A DNA stretch of 64,000 bases from Lichenifustis flavocetrariae (GTDB taxonomy: Bacteria; Pseudomonadota; Alphaproteobacteria; Rhizobiales; Beijerinckiaceae): the NCBI RefSeq assembly GCF_026130545.1, contig NZ_JAMOIM010000013.1:62001-126000 (forward strand). The letters run 5' to 3'. The position numbers were made by a program, and so were the translations under genes. Position 1 is the stretch's first letter. Each line of letters begins with the position of its first letter. A model generated the notes under the pieces. It was not told the DNA's origin, made no database searches, and worked only from the letters and a program-made list of their open reading frames with translations. Below are positions 56,243 to 64,000 of this stretch, piece after piece.

Positions 56243-56809
56243 CTACCTCAAGTGGGTGCTTGTGTCGCGATCGGCAAGATTGTCGCTTTTCTTAGGCATC
56301 GCTTCGTTGCGCTGCGCCAGGGCCGCGATACGGCCGACGATCCATTCCCCGCTGTTCACGCGGCAAGCCGAGGCCTGGATCACATGTTCGGTCTCTCCCT
56401 TGAGCGCGAGATGCGCCGCAAACGGCCGACAGATCCCGTCATCCTTCGGATAGGGCTGCGCTAGGGGCAGGAACGACCCCTTCGCGCCCGATGTCGGATT
56501 GTCCCAGGCGACGCTCGCGCCATTGCCCTGTGGATCGAGCGCCGTATCGAGCGCCGACTTGGCGCGGCGCCAGTCTTCGGCATCCATTTCGGCCGAAAAG
56601 GGCGAAGGATGAGTCCGCTTGATGGTCCCGGTGGCAAGGTCATCGGTCGTGACGCCGACCATTGGCACCGCGAGGGAACAGCCCGGCAACAATCCGCCGC
56701 ACAGCCCAAGAAGCATCATCCTGGTGACAAACCGATCCAATCGACGCACGTTCCCCCGATCGTCGTCGGACGCCTTTATTCCACCAACCTTGACGGCCCT
56801 GTCCTTCAT
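56243..56809 (-). CDS. RT0821/Lpp0805-type surface lipoprotein
   Basis: Probable outer-membrane or surface lipoprotein of about 188 residues. After a basic start, LGLCGGLLPGC is a signal with lipobox LPGC. The mature part contains SALDTALDPQGNGASVAWDNPTSGAKGSF and a later CRPFAAHL region with a second cysteine, the pattern of the RT0821/Lpp0805 surface-antigen family found in rickettsiae and rhizobia. Function unknown. The start is unsure: ATG at 56809 is used; a TTG one codon earlier and ATGs near 56719 are alternatives. It diverges from pdxH with only 45 bases between the starts. Confidence 0.8.
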   Translation of the reverse strand: MKDRAVKVGGIKASDDDRGNVRRLDRFVTRMMLLGLCGGLLPGCSLAVPMVGVTTDDLATGTIKRTHPSPFSAEMDAEDWRRAKSALDTALDPQGNGASVAWDNPTSGAKGSFLPLAQPYPKDDGICRPFAAHLALKGETEHVIQASACRVNSGEWIVGRIAALAQRNEAMPKKSDNLADRDTSTHLR

Positions 56810-56854
56810 CAATCTCTGCCAGACTGGGTCAACTCACATCATAAGAGAAATACC

Positions 56855-57466
56855 GTGAACCCGTTAACCAACAATGACTTCACCTTCAGCGATGATCCAT
56901 GGGGCCTGGCCCGAAGCTGGATGAAGGAAGCCGAAGCGACCGAGCCGCGCGACCCGAACGCCATGGCGCTCGCCACCGCGGATCGCGATGGGCTGCCGGA
57001 TGTCCGTATGGTGCTGCTCAAGGGTTTCGATGAGACCGGCTTCGTATTCTACACCAACAGCGAGAGCGCCAAGGGCACCCAGCTCGCCGACAATTCGCAG
57101 GCCGCGATCGTTCTTTACTGGAAGTCGCTGAACCGCCAGATCCGGGCTCGAGGCGCCGTATCGCCGGTCAGCGACGCGGAATCGGACGCCTATTTCGCGA
57201 GCCGCCATCCACGCAGCCGTGCCGGCGCGATCGCCAGCGCGCAATCGCGACCGTTGGAGAGCCGTGCCGCGCTCGAAACCCGTGTGGCGGAACTCGAAGC
57301 CCAATTTGGCGATGGGCCGATCCCGCGTCCCGCCCACTGGCGTGGCTACCGCATCACTCCCCGGACGCTTGAATTCTGGCAGGATCGCCCCTCCCGCCTG
57401 CACGACCGCGTCGTCTTCACCTTCGCGGAGGCCGGAAGCTGGACGCGACAACGCCTGAATCCCTAA
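56855..57466 (+). CDS. pdxH: Pyridoxamine/pyridoxine 5'-phosphate oxidase
   Basis: FMN enzyme oxidising pyridoxine or pyridoxamine phosphate to pyridoxal phosphate, last step of vitamin B6 synthesis; 203 residues from a GTG start (VNPLTNNDFTFSDDPWGLARSW), preceded by AAGAGA. The FMN-binding segments DVRMVLLKGFDETGFVFYTN, SAKGTQLADN and QIRARGAVSPV, and the C-terminal HDRVVFTFAEAGSWTRQRLNP, are intact. No ATG is available near the conserved start. PLP from this enzyme serves SerC, LysA and others in this window. Confidence 0.95.
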   Translation: MNPLTNNDFTFSDDPWGLARSWMKEAEATEPRDPNAMALATADRDGLPDVRMVLLKGFDETGFVFYTNSESAKGTQLADNSQAAIVLYWKSLNRQIRARGAVSPVSDAESDAYFASRHPRSRAGAIASAQSRPLESRAALETRVAELEAQFGDGPIPRPAHWRGYRITPRTLEFWQDRPSRLHDRVVFTFAEAGSWTRQRLNP

Positions 57467-57576
57467 ACGCGCTTCGCGTTCCGGCCACCTCTGTCTAAGA
57501 TGGGGCAAAGTGTGGCGGTCCGGTACGCCGTGTCCTCCTCACCGCCGCCTCTCCTCGCGAAGGTTCGCCACAGCCC

Positions 57577-58317
57577 ATGTCCAACAACCCACGCCGCACT
57601 ATGCTGCTGACCGGCGCATCGCGCGGGATCGGCCATGCGACCGTCAAGCGCTTCTCATCCGCTGGATGGCGCGTGATCACCTGCTCGCGCCATCCGTTTC
57701 CTGAGAACTGCCCCTGGGAGATGGGTCCGGAGGATCACCTCCAGATCGATCTCGCCGATCCGGCCAGCACCGCGCAGGCCATTGCCGAGGTGCGCGAGCG
57801 GCTGCCCGATCGCCGCCTCGACGCGCTCGTGAACAATGCGGCGATTTCGCCGAAAGGCCCGGGCGGCTCGCGGCTCGGCGCGATCGAGACTGAATTGAGG
57901 GACTGGCAACGGGTGTTCCAGGTCAATTTCTTCGCGCCCGTCATGCTGGGACGCGGCCTCCTGGCTGAACTCGAGGAAGCGCGAGGCTCCGTCGTCAATG
58001 TGACATCGATCGCGGGCTCGCGCGTGCATCCTTTCGCGGGCGCGGCCTACGCCACATCGAAGGCGGCCCTTGCAGCCTTGACCCGCGAAATGGCGAGCGA
58101 TTTCGGGCCGCGTGGAATCCGGGTCAACGCGATTTCCCCCGGCGAGATCGACACTGCGATCCTGTCCCCCGGCACCGACAAGATCGTCGAACAATTGCCG
58201 ATGCGCCGGCTGGGCACGCCTGAGGAAGTGGCGAAAGCCATCTACTTCCTCTGCACCGAGCAATCGAGCTACGTGCATGGAGCCGAGATCCATATCAATG
58301 GCGGCCAGCACGTATGA
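57577..58317 (+). CDS. SDR-family oxidoreductase
   Basis: Classical short-chain dehydrogenase/reductase of 246 residues. Cofactor site TGASRGIGHA (residues 12-21), NNAA, catalytic Ser (VTSIAGS) and Tyr-xxx-Lys (YATSK). The arginine after the first strand region and CSRH suggest NADP preference, but this is not certain. The C-terminus (GAEIHINGGQHV) is typical. Its TGA overlaps the Nudix start (ATGA), so the pair is coupled. Substrate unknown. Confidence 0.9.
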   Translation: MSNNPRRTMLLTGASRGIGHATVKRFSSAGWRVITCSRHPFPENCPWEMGPEDHLQIDLADPASTAQAIAEVRERLPDRRLDALVNNAAISPKGPGGSRLGAIETELRDWQRVFQVNFFAPVMLGRGLLAELEEARGSVVNVTSIAGSRVHPFAGAAYATSKAALAALTREMASDFGPRGIRVNAISPGEIDTAILSPGTDKIVEQLPMRRLGTPEEVAKAIYFLCTEQSSYVHGAEIHINGGQHV

Positions 58318-58754
58318 GCGAAGCCGATCCGCGGCTCTATCCGACGCGGCCGATCCTGGCCGCAAGCGTCGCGGTCTTCCGCGACGGTCGGGTGCTCCTC
58401 GCTGAGCGGGTCAATCCGCCGGCCGCCAACTGCTTCTCGCTGCCCGGCGGCCTCGTCGAGGCGGGCGAGAGCCTTGAGGCGGCCGCCTTGCGCGAACTCG
58501 TCGAGGAAACGGGTGTGCGGGCCCGCATCCTCGGCTTCAACGACCATGTGGAAGTGATCGAACGCGACGACCGGGACCGGATCGCGCGGCACTTCGTGGT
58601 CGCGTCCTTCGTGGGAGAATGGATCGACGGAGACGGTACGGTTGGGCCGGAGGCACGCCGAATTCTTTGGGCCGACCCACGGGCCATCGACGATCTTCCC
58701 ACGACACCCGGTCTTCTCCGCGTCTTGCACGGTGCAGGTCGGTTCTTCACCTGA
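58314..58754 (+). CDS. Nudix hydrolase
   Basis: Pyrophosphohydrolase of 146 residues. The Nudix box GGLVEAGESLEAAALRELVEETG (residues 44-66, key residues G45, E50-type acid, and the REL-EE core) is intact and binds magnesium. Substrates of the family are nucleoside-diphosphate derivatives such as ADP-ribose, NADH or NTPs; this one is unassigned. It is coupled to the SDR gene by an ATGA overlap and followed by the TIGR02301 gene after five bases, so these three look like one operon. Confidence 0.92.
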   Translation: MSEADPRLYPTRPILAASVAVFRDGRVLLAERVNPPAANCFSLPGGLVEAGESLEAAALRELVEETGVRARILGFNDHVEVIERDDRDRIARHFVVASFVGEWIDGDGTVGPEARRILWADPRAIDDLPTTPGLLRVLHGAGRFFT

Positions 58755-58759
58755 CCACC

Positions 58760-59179
58760 ATGACGGCGCCCTTCGTGCTTGCCGCGATGATCGTGGCGGC
58801 CGCCTCCCCTCCCCTGCCGCCCGAGAAGTCGCCCACACCGAGCCAGGCGTCACCCCAGACATCAGTGCCTGACGAGTTGCCGCCTTACCAGGGTGAGCTC
58901 GAACGCCTGGCCGAGTTGATGGGTACGCTCACCTACATGCAGGATCTCTGCACCGCGGGCGGAGGCATCCAGTGGCGGAACAAGATGACGGAACTGCTTG
59001 CAGCCGAAGGCATCTCCGACCTCCGGCGCAACCGGCTTGCCGGCGCGTTCAATCGAGGTCTGCGCGACTACGCCGTGACCTATGTGCGATGCACACCCGC
59101 CGCAAACGTCGTGGTCGGACGCGCGCTCGATGAGGCGGCGCGTCTCACGCGCGATCTCTCGGCCCGTTTCGGTGGGTAA
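58760..59179 (+). CDS. TIGR02301-family small periplasmic protein
   Basis: Small exported protein of 139 residues, of an alphaproteobacterial family without known function. Signal peptide about 1-16, Pro/Ser-rich spacer, then the family core LAELMGTLTYMQDLC, WRNKMTELL, DYAVTYVRCTPAANVVVGRALDEA; the two conserved cysteines may form a disulfide. Start at 58760 just after the Nudix stop. Probable third gene of the SDR-Nudix operon. Confidence 0.8.
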   Translation: MTAPFVLAAMIVAAASPPLPPEKSPTPSQASPQTSVPDELPPYQGELERLAELMGTLTYMQDLCTAGGGIQWRNKMTELLAAEGISDLRRNRLAGAFNRGLRDYAVTYVRCTPAANVVVGRALDEAARLTRDLSARFGG

Positions 59180-59190
59180 TTCGAAGCCCG

Positions 59191-59205
59191 TTAACCCTGC
59201 GTTAA
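59191..59205 (+). promoter_or_regulatory. CtrA-type box TTAA-N7-TTAA upstream of the 85-residue gene
   Basis: TTAA (59191-59194), CCCTGCG, TTAA (59202-59205): exact CtrA core site, 49 bases before the ATG at 59254, in the 74-base space after the TIGR02301 gene. The first half reads GTTAACC, the preferred extended half-site. Suggests cell-cycle control of the small gene that follows. Confidence 0.6.
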
Positions 59206-59253
59206 ATCGGGCACTGGCCGAACCCGGCCGAAACGCTTAAAGTCTGCTTCGTC

Positions 59254-59511
59254 ATGTTTACCTCAATCGAAGAATCCGACGAGCGGGTTGAAGCCGCCGA
59301 CGACCGTAGAGCCGCTCTCGCCTATGTGGGCGAGGCGTTTGCGGAAGCGACACTCGACGGAATCGAGGAAACCTGCTTCGCGCAGGCGGCCTTGTTCACG
59401 GCCTTCGAGGCCATGGTGCGGCAGTTCGGCGAAGAGCCCGTCGCGGGTTTCGCCGAGGGATTGGCGGAGCGAATCCGCCATGGCGAGTTCTCGATCGCGG
59501 GCAAGCATTAG
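59254..59511 (+). CDS. Small acidic conserved hypothetical protein
   Basis: Cytoplasmic protein of 85 residues, acidic and mostly helical (RAALAYVGEAFAEATLDG, ETCFAQAALFTAFEAMVRQFG, GFAEGLAERIRHGEFSI). No membrane or signal segment and no motif I recognise. The codon usage is like its neighbours, and there is a good CtrA-type box 49 bases upstream, so I take it as a real gene. Possibly a small regulator of cell-cycle type; that is a guess from the promoter only. Confidence 0.65.
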   Translation: MFTSIEESDERVEAADDRRAALAYVGEAFAEATLDGIEETCFAQAALFTAFEAMVRQFGEEPVAGFAEGLAERIRHGEFSIAGKH

Positions 59512-59573
59512 CACCGCGATGGCGCGTGCGGCCTGCCCGAACATCGCCGCAACCCTGGGGTAATTGGCTCGGG

Positions 59574-60119
59574 ATGAGCCATACGATCTCGGCGGCCGTC
59601 ACACAGGCTCGACTGTCCGCACCCTCGCTCGACCCCGGTCAGCTACCACCCTCCGTGGGGCGTCTTCGTTTGCGTATTCTGCAGGTTGCGGCCGGCGGGG
59701 ACATCGACGCCCTGCTGATTCCGATCCAATGGAACGAGGTGCCGCCCCTCTTTCAGAGAGGTCAGCCGCGCGGCTTCGATCCGATCGCCTATCTCAAGGC
59801 TCGTTCCTTCGATGGTCATGGACGCGAGATGTTGGCGATCCTGTCTGCCGTGTTCAAAGCCCCGCACGCGCTGCTGACCCGGGGCGCGACTCAGAGTTAC
59901 GTCTGGCCCGTGTTTCCGCCGATCTTCGACCCGACGCCCTGGCCGCAGCAGCGGCTGGCCCCCTGGTCCTGCGTCCGCTTCGCCGACCTCGCGCAGCAAG
60001 CTCCCGGCGGCGGCCCGTTGGTCTACCGCACAGCGATCGGGCTTGACGGCACCTGGCAATATTTCTGGACCGAGGACGACGGCACCGCCGCGCTTGCGCC
60101 GCCTGCCGCCCGCCGCTAA
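59574..60119 (+). CDS. Hypothetical protein
   Basis: Not recognised. 181 residues from the ATG at 59574 (a GTG 16 codons earlier is possible). There is no signal peptide or membrane helix. The sequence has moderate hydrophobicity and many aromatic and proline residues ([20 protein letters not shown], split by loops), and ends [22 protein letters not shown]. It lies between the CtrA-box gene and trpS, same strand. Composition and frame length support a real gene; no function suggested. Confidence 0.6.
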   Translation: MSHTISAAVTQARLSAPSLDPGQLPPSVGRLRLRILQVAAGGDIDALLIPIQWNEVPPLFQRGQPRGFDPIAYLKARSFDGHGREMLAILSAVFKAPHALLTRGATQSYVWPVFPPIFDPTPWPQQRLAPWSCVRFADLAQQAPGGGPLVYRTAIGLDGTWQYFWTEDDGTAALAPPAARR

Positions 60120-60160
60120 CACGCAAAGCCCGACGCTCCCGCCTGCCTGCGATCCTCATC

Positions 60161-61192
60161 ATGCCCCATAAGCCCCTCGTATTTTCCGGCGTGCAGCCGA
60201 CCGGCAACCTGCATCTCGGCAATTACCTCGGGGCGATCCAACGCTTCGTGGCCCTGCAGGACAGCCACGACTGCATCTACTGCGTCGTGGACCTACACGC
60301 GATCACGCTGCCGCAGGACCCGGTCGAACTTGTCAGGACGACCCGCGAGGTCACGGCGGCTTTCATCGCGGCGGGGGTCGATCCGACCAAGCATATCGTG
60401 TTCAACCAGAGCCGCGTCTCGGGCCACGCGGAACTTGCCTGGATCTTCAATTGCGTCGCCCGTCTCGGTTGGTTGAACCGGATGACCCAGTTCAAGGAGA
60501 AAGCCGGCAAGGACCGGGAGAATGCCTCGATCGGCCTTTACGATTATCCCGTGCTGATGGCCGCCGACATCCTTGTCTATCGCGCCACTCACGTGCCGGT
60601 CGGCGAGGATCAGAAGCAGCACCTTGAACTCGCCCGGGACATCGCGCAGAAATTCAATCTCGATTTCGGGCCGTCGATCGCGGCGCACGGACATACGGAC
60701 CACTTCTTCCCGCTTCCCGAGCCGCTGATCCAAGGGGCTGCGACGCGCGTCATGAGTCTGCGCGAGGGCTCGAAGAAGATGTCGAAATCGGACCCGTCCG
60801 ACAACTCCCGCATCAATCTGACGGACGACGCCGACGCGATCGCGCTCAAGATCCGGCGCGCCAAGACCGACCCGGACGCATTGCCGTCCGAAATAGAGGG
60901 ATTGGAGGGCCGCCCCGAAGCCGCCAATCTCGTTGGCATCTTCGCCGCACTGGCTGGCCGCACCAAGGCGGACGTTCTCGGCCAATATGGCGGCGGGCAG
61001 TTCTCGCAATTCAAGACGGCGCTCGCGGATCTCGCTGTCGAGAAACTCAGCCCGATCGCGGCCGAGATGAAGCGCCTGCAGGCCGATCCAGGCCATATCG
61101 ATGCTGTACTGAAGGACGGCGGCGAGCGGGCCGGTACCTTGGCGGCCGAGACGATCGCGGCCGTGAAGGACATTGTGGGACTGCTGCGTTGA
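60161..61192 (+). CDS. trpS: Tryptophanyl-tRNA synthetase
   Basis: Class I aminoacyl-tRNA synthetase charging tRNA-Trp, 343 residues, normal length. The HIGH-like motif is [10 protein letters not shown] (residues 14-23) and the KMSKS motif is intact ([13 protein letters not shown]), with a Rossmann fold and helical C-terminal domain. The start [16 protein letters not shown] fits the family. Preceded by an unknown gene and convergent with the second chemoreceptor gene; the 156-base space contains only a short CGCC-GGAG-GGCG hairpin. Confidence 0.97.
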   Translation: MPHKPLVFSGVQPTGNLHLGNYLGAIQRFVALQDSHDCIYCVVDLHAITLPQDPVELVRTTREVTAAFIAAGVDPTKHIVFNQSRVSGHAELAWIFNCVARLGWLNRMTQFKEKAGKDRENASIGLYDYPVLMAADILVYRATHVPVGEDQKQHLELARDIAQKFNLDFGPSIAAHGHTDHFFPLPEPLIQGAATRVMSLREGSKKMSKSDPSDNSRINLTDDADAIALKIRRAKTDPDALPSEIEGLEGRPEAANLVGIFAALAGRTKADVLGQYGGGQFSQFKTALADLAVEKLSPIAAEMKRLQADPGHIDAVLKDGGERAGTLAAETIAAVKDIVGLLR

Positions 61193-61348
61193 AGCGATCC
61201 AAGGCGAATCTGCCCTGGGCCTGTCCGATGTGGGCTGCTCAGGGCGTGACAGAAGCCGGATCGGCCAAGTCTTCCACTCGGTCCCACAACGCCGGAGGGC
61301 GTCGCGGGCAAGTCTCAGAAGCAACCTTTAGTTTGCTCCGAACTGCCG

Positions 61349-63091
61349 TCAGGCCGATTTGCGGAACGAGGATGTGTTCGTGCTTCTCACCGGACGATGC
61401 GTCCGCGTATCCGCGCCGCGTCCTCGCACGCTTTCGAGCAGGGATTCGCCAATCCTGAATTGCTCGACCAGCCTCGCGAGTTCGGAAGTTTCCTTGGCGA
61501 GCGCATGGCTGGCTGCGGTTGACTCCTCGACCATGGCCGCGTTCTGCTGCGTGACCTGATCCATCTGGTTCACAGCGGAATTGACTTCTTCAAGAGCCGT
61601 GGCCTGCTCCTGCGCGGACGCGGCGATGTTCGAAACGATGGTGCTGACTTCCTTCACTTGACCGACGATCTTTTCGAGGACGACCCCCGTCTCGCCGACC
61701 AGTCTGACGCCTTGATCGACTTGCTCGGCCGACTTGGAGATCAGAACCTTGATTTCCTTTGCGGCCTCGGCCGAGCGTTGAGCCAGAGCCCGGACTTCCG
61801 AGGCCACGACGGCAAATCCGCGGCCAGCGTCGCCGGCCCGGGCGGCCTCAACGCCGGCATTCAGGGCCAGGAGGTTTGTCTGGAACGCGATCTCATCGAT
61901 CACGCCGATGATCTGGCCGATCTGCTGCGACGAGGTCTCGATGTTGTGCATAGCATCCACGGCCTTTCCGACGACAATGGCCGAGTTTTCCGCACTGTCC
62001 TTGGCGGTCCCCACCACCTGGCGTGCATGTAGGGCACCCTCAGAAGTCTTCTTGACCGTGGCGGTGATCTCATCGAGCGCGGCCGCTGTTTCCTCAAGGC
62101 TCGCCGCCTGTTGCTCGGTGCGTTTCGACAGATCGTCGGATGAAACCCGGATCTCCTCTGTTCCGCTGAGGATGTTGGCAGAACCCTGCCGAACCTGCCG
62201 CATCGTGCCTTGCATGGTGTCCAGAGCACGGTTGTAATCTGTTCTGAGCGCATCCAGTTCAGGAATGAGAGCCTCATCGATGCGCCGCTCGAGATCCCCC
62301 TCGGCAAGGGCCGTCAGGGCGGCGCCGATCTCGACCACGTTTTGCACCCGCGAGGTCACATCCGTCGCGAATTTGACCACTTTGGTGACGCGTCCCTTCT
62401 CATCCAGGATGGGGTTGTAGGAACCTTGAATCCAGATTTCCTTCCCGCCCTTGCCGATCCGCTTGTATTCGGCGCTTTGATACTCGCCTTGCCGCAGGCG
62501 ATTCCAAAATTCGCGGTAGTCGGCAGTGTCACGAGCCGCATCATCCAAGAAAATCTTGTGGTGTTTGCCCCGAACCTCATCGATCGTGTAACCAAACAAA
62601 CCAAGAAAATTTTTGTTCGCATCGATGACAAGCCCATCGACCGTGAATTCGATCACGGACTGGGAACGACCGATGGCCGCGATCTGCGAAGTATAGTCGA
62701 GATTCAGCAGCCTCGCTTTGGCGTCCGCCCACTCCACGACGAACCCGGTTCGCTTTCCCTGTTTGATAAGAGGCGTTACCAGCAGATCGAAGACTCGCGT
62801 CCCGACCCGAATGGTCGCGTTGTGGGGAGCCTCAAGGCTAGCCAACATGTTTCGTTGATGTGCCGGGTTCTTATGAAAGACGTCGATGTTGCTTCCGATC
62901 AACGTCGCAACACTGAAGCGGGGAAGCTCTGCCTTGAGTTCGCTTTCCGCTTCTTGTAGCAACTCGGTCAATGAGGGATTCATGTAGGTAATGTTGAGCT
63001 TGGTATCTGCAATCATAACATTGGTTCGGAGGGCATTCAGAACTGAAAAGCCTGAACCATTCATATTGGAGTAACCAAGCGAGCCGAACAT
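61349..63091 (-). CDS. Soluble methyl-accepting chemotaxis protein with two PAS domains
   Basis: Chemoreceptor of 580 residues without a membrane span. Two PAS domains in series: about 15-125 ([21 protein letters not shown]) and about 140-255 ([23 protein letters not shown], then DVTSRV). A HAMP-like linker ([16 protein letters not shown]) leads to the signalling hairpin with the same tip as the 17.8-kb receptor ([25 protein letters not shown]). No WxxF tether at the C-terminus (ends SFRKSA). GGAG lies seven bases before the ATG. Signal unknown; double PAS suggests haem, FAD or redox sensing. Confidence 0.92.
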   Translation of the reverse strand: MFGSLGYSNMNGSGFSVLNALRTNVMIADTKLNITYMNPSLTELLQEAESELKAELPRFSVATLIGSNIDVFHKNPAHQRNMLASLEAPHNATIRVGTRVFDLLVTPLIKQGKRTGFVVEWADAKARLLNLDYTSQIAAIGRSQSVIEFTVDGLVIDANKNFLGLFGYTIDEVRGKHHKIFLDDAARDTADYREFWNRLRQGEYQSAEYKRIGKGGKEIWIQGSYNPILDEKGRVTKVVKFATDVTSRVQNVVEIGAALTALAEGDLERRIDEALIPELDALRTDYNRALDTMQGTMRQVRQGSANILSGTEEIRVSSDDLSKRTEQQAASLEETAAALDEITATVKKTSEGALHARQVVGTAKDSAENSAIVVGKAVDAMHNIETSSQQIGQIIGVIDEIAFQTNLLALNAGVEAARAGDAGRGFAVVASEVRALAQRSAEAAKEIKVLISKSAEQVDQGVRLVGETGVVLEKIVGQVKEVSTIVSNIAASAQEQATALEEVNSAVNQMDQVTQQNAAMVEESTAASHALAKETSELARLVEQFRIGESLLESVRGRGADTRTHRPVRSTNTSSFRKSA

Positions 63092-63399
63092 TTCGATCTC
63101 CAGAAAAACTAAATATGCGCTGCAGCATCACGAGATGTGACGAATTGCAGAGACGGACGACTTCAAAACAATATACATTGGACTTGCTAAATACCGGTTA
63201 GCGCAACTCGCGCTTCGTTCGATCGAAACCGCACCTAATTCTTGGACCATAAGTCTTTTTCATAGTTAACTTCTATCAGCCTTAAAAAATGCTGAGGTCC
63301 GGAGACTTGCAGATGGCGCGCCGAGTAGGCAAGATGACACTCCTGCGCGTTGGGGAAGATCGCGCCCACTGCGCCTGCGCGTAAAGCATCGATGGTAGG
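63092..63399. other. AT-rich intergenic region between a diguanylate cyclase and the chemoreceptor
   Basis: These 308 bases are markedly more AT-rich than the rest of the window (for example 63160-63200 and 63240-63290). One dyad, GCTAA (63186-63190) and TTAGC (63198-63202) with a 7-base spacer, lies about 95 bases upstream of the receptor start and might be regulatory. No gene is seen. The chemoreceptor promoter should be here. Confidence 0.4.
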
Positions 63400-64000
63400 T
63401 CAAGCCACGAGGGAGATAGCGCCGCTGTCCCCTTCGAATACGCCCACGACCCTGTTCCGACCGTTGGTCTTTGCAGTGTAAAGCCGCTCATCGGCCAGCC
63501 TCACGATCTGCATGAGGTCGCCGCCTGGGCCGCCCATAGCCACCCCGATGCTGACCGTGACCCGCAAGCCGGCTTTGAGCACCGCCCAGTCGGTTTCGGC
63601 CACACTGCGCCGTATCCTCTCGCAGGACTGGCACACAGTGGCGGCATCGCGCCCAATGAAAAGGAGACAGAATTCCTCGCCACCCATGCGGACGGCAAGG
63701 TCGGACGCCTCGGGGATGTTCTTGAAGAGGCCCGCCACGGTCCGAAGCACGTCATCTCCTGTCGTGTGCGTGAAGCGGTCGTTGATGCTCTTGAAATGAT
63801 CCAGATCGAACATCGCGACCGCAAAGCTCCCTGCATCACGAATCAGCGACGGAATGATCGTGTCGAAAGCGCGGCGGTTGTACAGGTTGGTGAGCGGGTC
63901 TCGCAGGATCGCATCGGACAGCATGGCAGCTTGCTCCTGCGCAGCCCGTACGGCATCCTGAAGTGATTGCGTCTGGCACAGAATATTGGCTATGCGCGCA
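63400..64000 (-). CDS. Diguanylate cyclase (GGDEF), 5' truncated by window edge
   Basis: C-terminal part of a c-di-GMP synthase; the frame is open to the end of the window (…QSDAVRAAQEQAAMLSDAIL before the ATG at 63924), so the N-terminal sensor part lies outside. The GGDEF domain starts DPLTNLYNRRAFD, with the catalytic GGEEF (RMGGEEFCLLF) intact, so it should be active. Five residues before GGEEF the inhibitory RxxD site reads EASD, so the usual product-feedback arginine is missing. It lies upstream of, and on the same strand as, the PAS chemoreceptor. Confidence 0.93.
   Translation of the reverse strand, partial: ARIANILCQTQSLQDAVRAAQEQAAMLSDAILRDPLTNLYNRRAFDTIIPSLIRDAGSFAVAMFDLDHFKSINDRFTHTTGDDVLRTVAGLFKNIPEASDLAVRMGGEEFCLLFIGRDAATVCQSCERIRRSVAETDWAVLKAGLRVTVSIGVAMGGPGGDLMQIVRLADERLYTAKTNGRNRVVGVFEGDSGAISLVA

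Noticed and set aside
1-64000. CRISPR arrays, insertion sequences, prophage or rRNA operons
   Set aside because: No regularly spaced repeats, transposase or integrase frames, phage genes or rRNA-like sequence were seen on reading through both strands.

Overview
This window looks like chromosome from a high-GC alphaproteobacterium, most likely in the order Hyphomicrobiales (Rhizobiales) and perhaps near Beijerinckiaceae or Methylobacteriaceae. Four things point there: the hopanoid genes shc, hpnG and hpnH; a LexA with the alphaproteobacterial operator type GTTC-N7-GTTC; two perfect TTAA-N7-TTAA boxes of the CtrA kind; and alphaproteobacterial gene orders such as serC-serA-purA, lptM-lysA, envC-ctpA-yibQ, and dnaJ/fabI/histidine phosphatase. 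The exact genus cannot be read from the sequence. I found no rRNA, no convincing tRNA, no transposase, no prophage and no CRISPR array. The gene density and even composition suggest core chromosome with small accessory insertions.

Layout. 1-6.4 kb: the end of an oxalate/formate-type MFS transporter, then a leftward operon of a TIM-barrel (inosose isomerase-like) enzyme and a three-gene sugar ABC importer, perhaps for inositol. 6.5-11 kb: lexA with its SOS box, divergent from a large SWIM/SNF2 helicase. 11.2-13.7 kb: an ArsR-type regulator divergent from an MFS exporter. 13.8-21 kb: tlpA, argH, a LysR/wrbA pair, a soluble chemoreceptor, lptM and lysA. 21-25.3 kb: the envelope group envC-ctpA-yibQ. 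25.4-30.5 kb: an RND efflux pair followed by queC. 30.6-36.5 kb: a fosmidomycin-resistance type exporter and the hopanoid genes shc-hpnG and hpnH. 36.8-38.8 kb: two related outer-membrane beta-barrel proteins. 38.8-44.8 kb: serine biosynthesis (serC, serA), purA and an unknown membrane-anchored protein. 44.9-46.7 kb: a PadR regulator with a clear operator, and an XRE-cupin regulator paired with a GNAT acetyltransferase. 46.9-51.8 kb: a Pls/PosA-type single-module NRPS and a TerB-like protein. 52-57.5 kb: a histidine phosphatase, fabI, an ECF sigma/anti-sigma pair, a DnaJ-family co-chaperone, a surface lipoprotein and pdxH. 57.6-61.2 kb: an SDR, a Nudix hydrolase, three small conserved or unknown proteins and trpS. 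61.3-64 kb: a second soluble PAS chemoreceptor and a truncated diguanylate cyclase.

The genes are linked by function. Envelope building is strongly represented: hopanoids, lipoprotein chaperone LptM, EnvC/CtpA/YibQ, beta-barrel proteins, FabI and the polymer-type NRPS. Two PAS-containing soluble chemoreceptors and a GGDEF protein form a signalling component. The regulatory DNA is unusually readable: an SOS box at lexA, CtrA boxes in front of a beta-barrel gene and of an unknown 85-residue gene, a perfect dyad at the padR promoter, three half-sites at the XRE gene, a dyad before hpnH, and a structured leader before serC.

No single locus is clearly a new system. The best candidates for follow-up are the Pls/PosA-type synthetase, whose substrate code I read as basic-residue-like, the two CtrA-box genes, and the lexA/SWIM-helicase divergent region.
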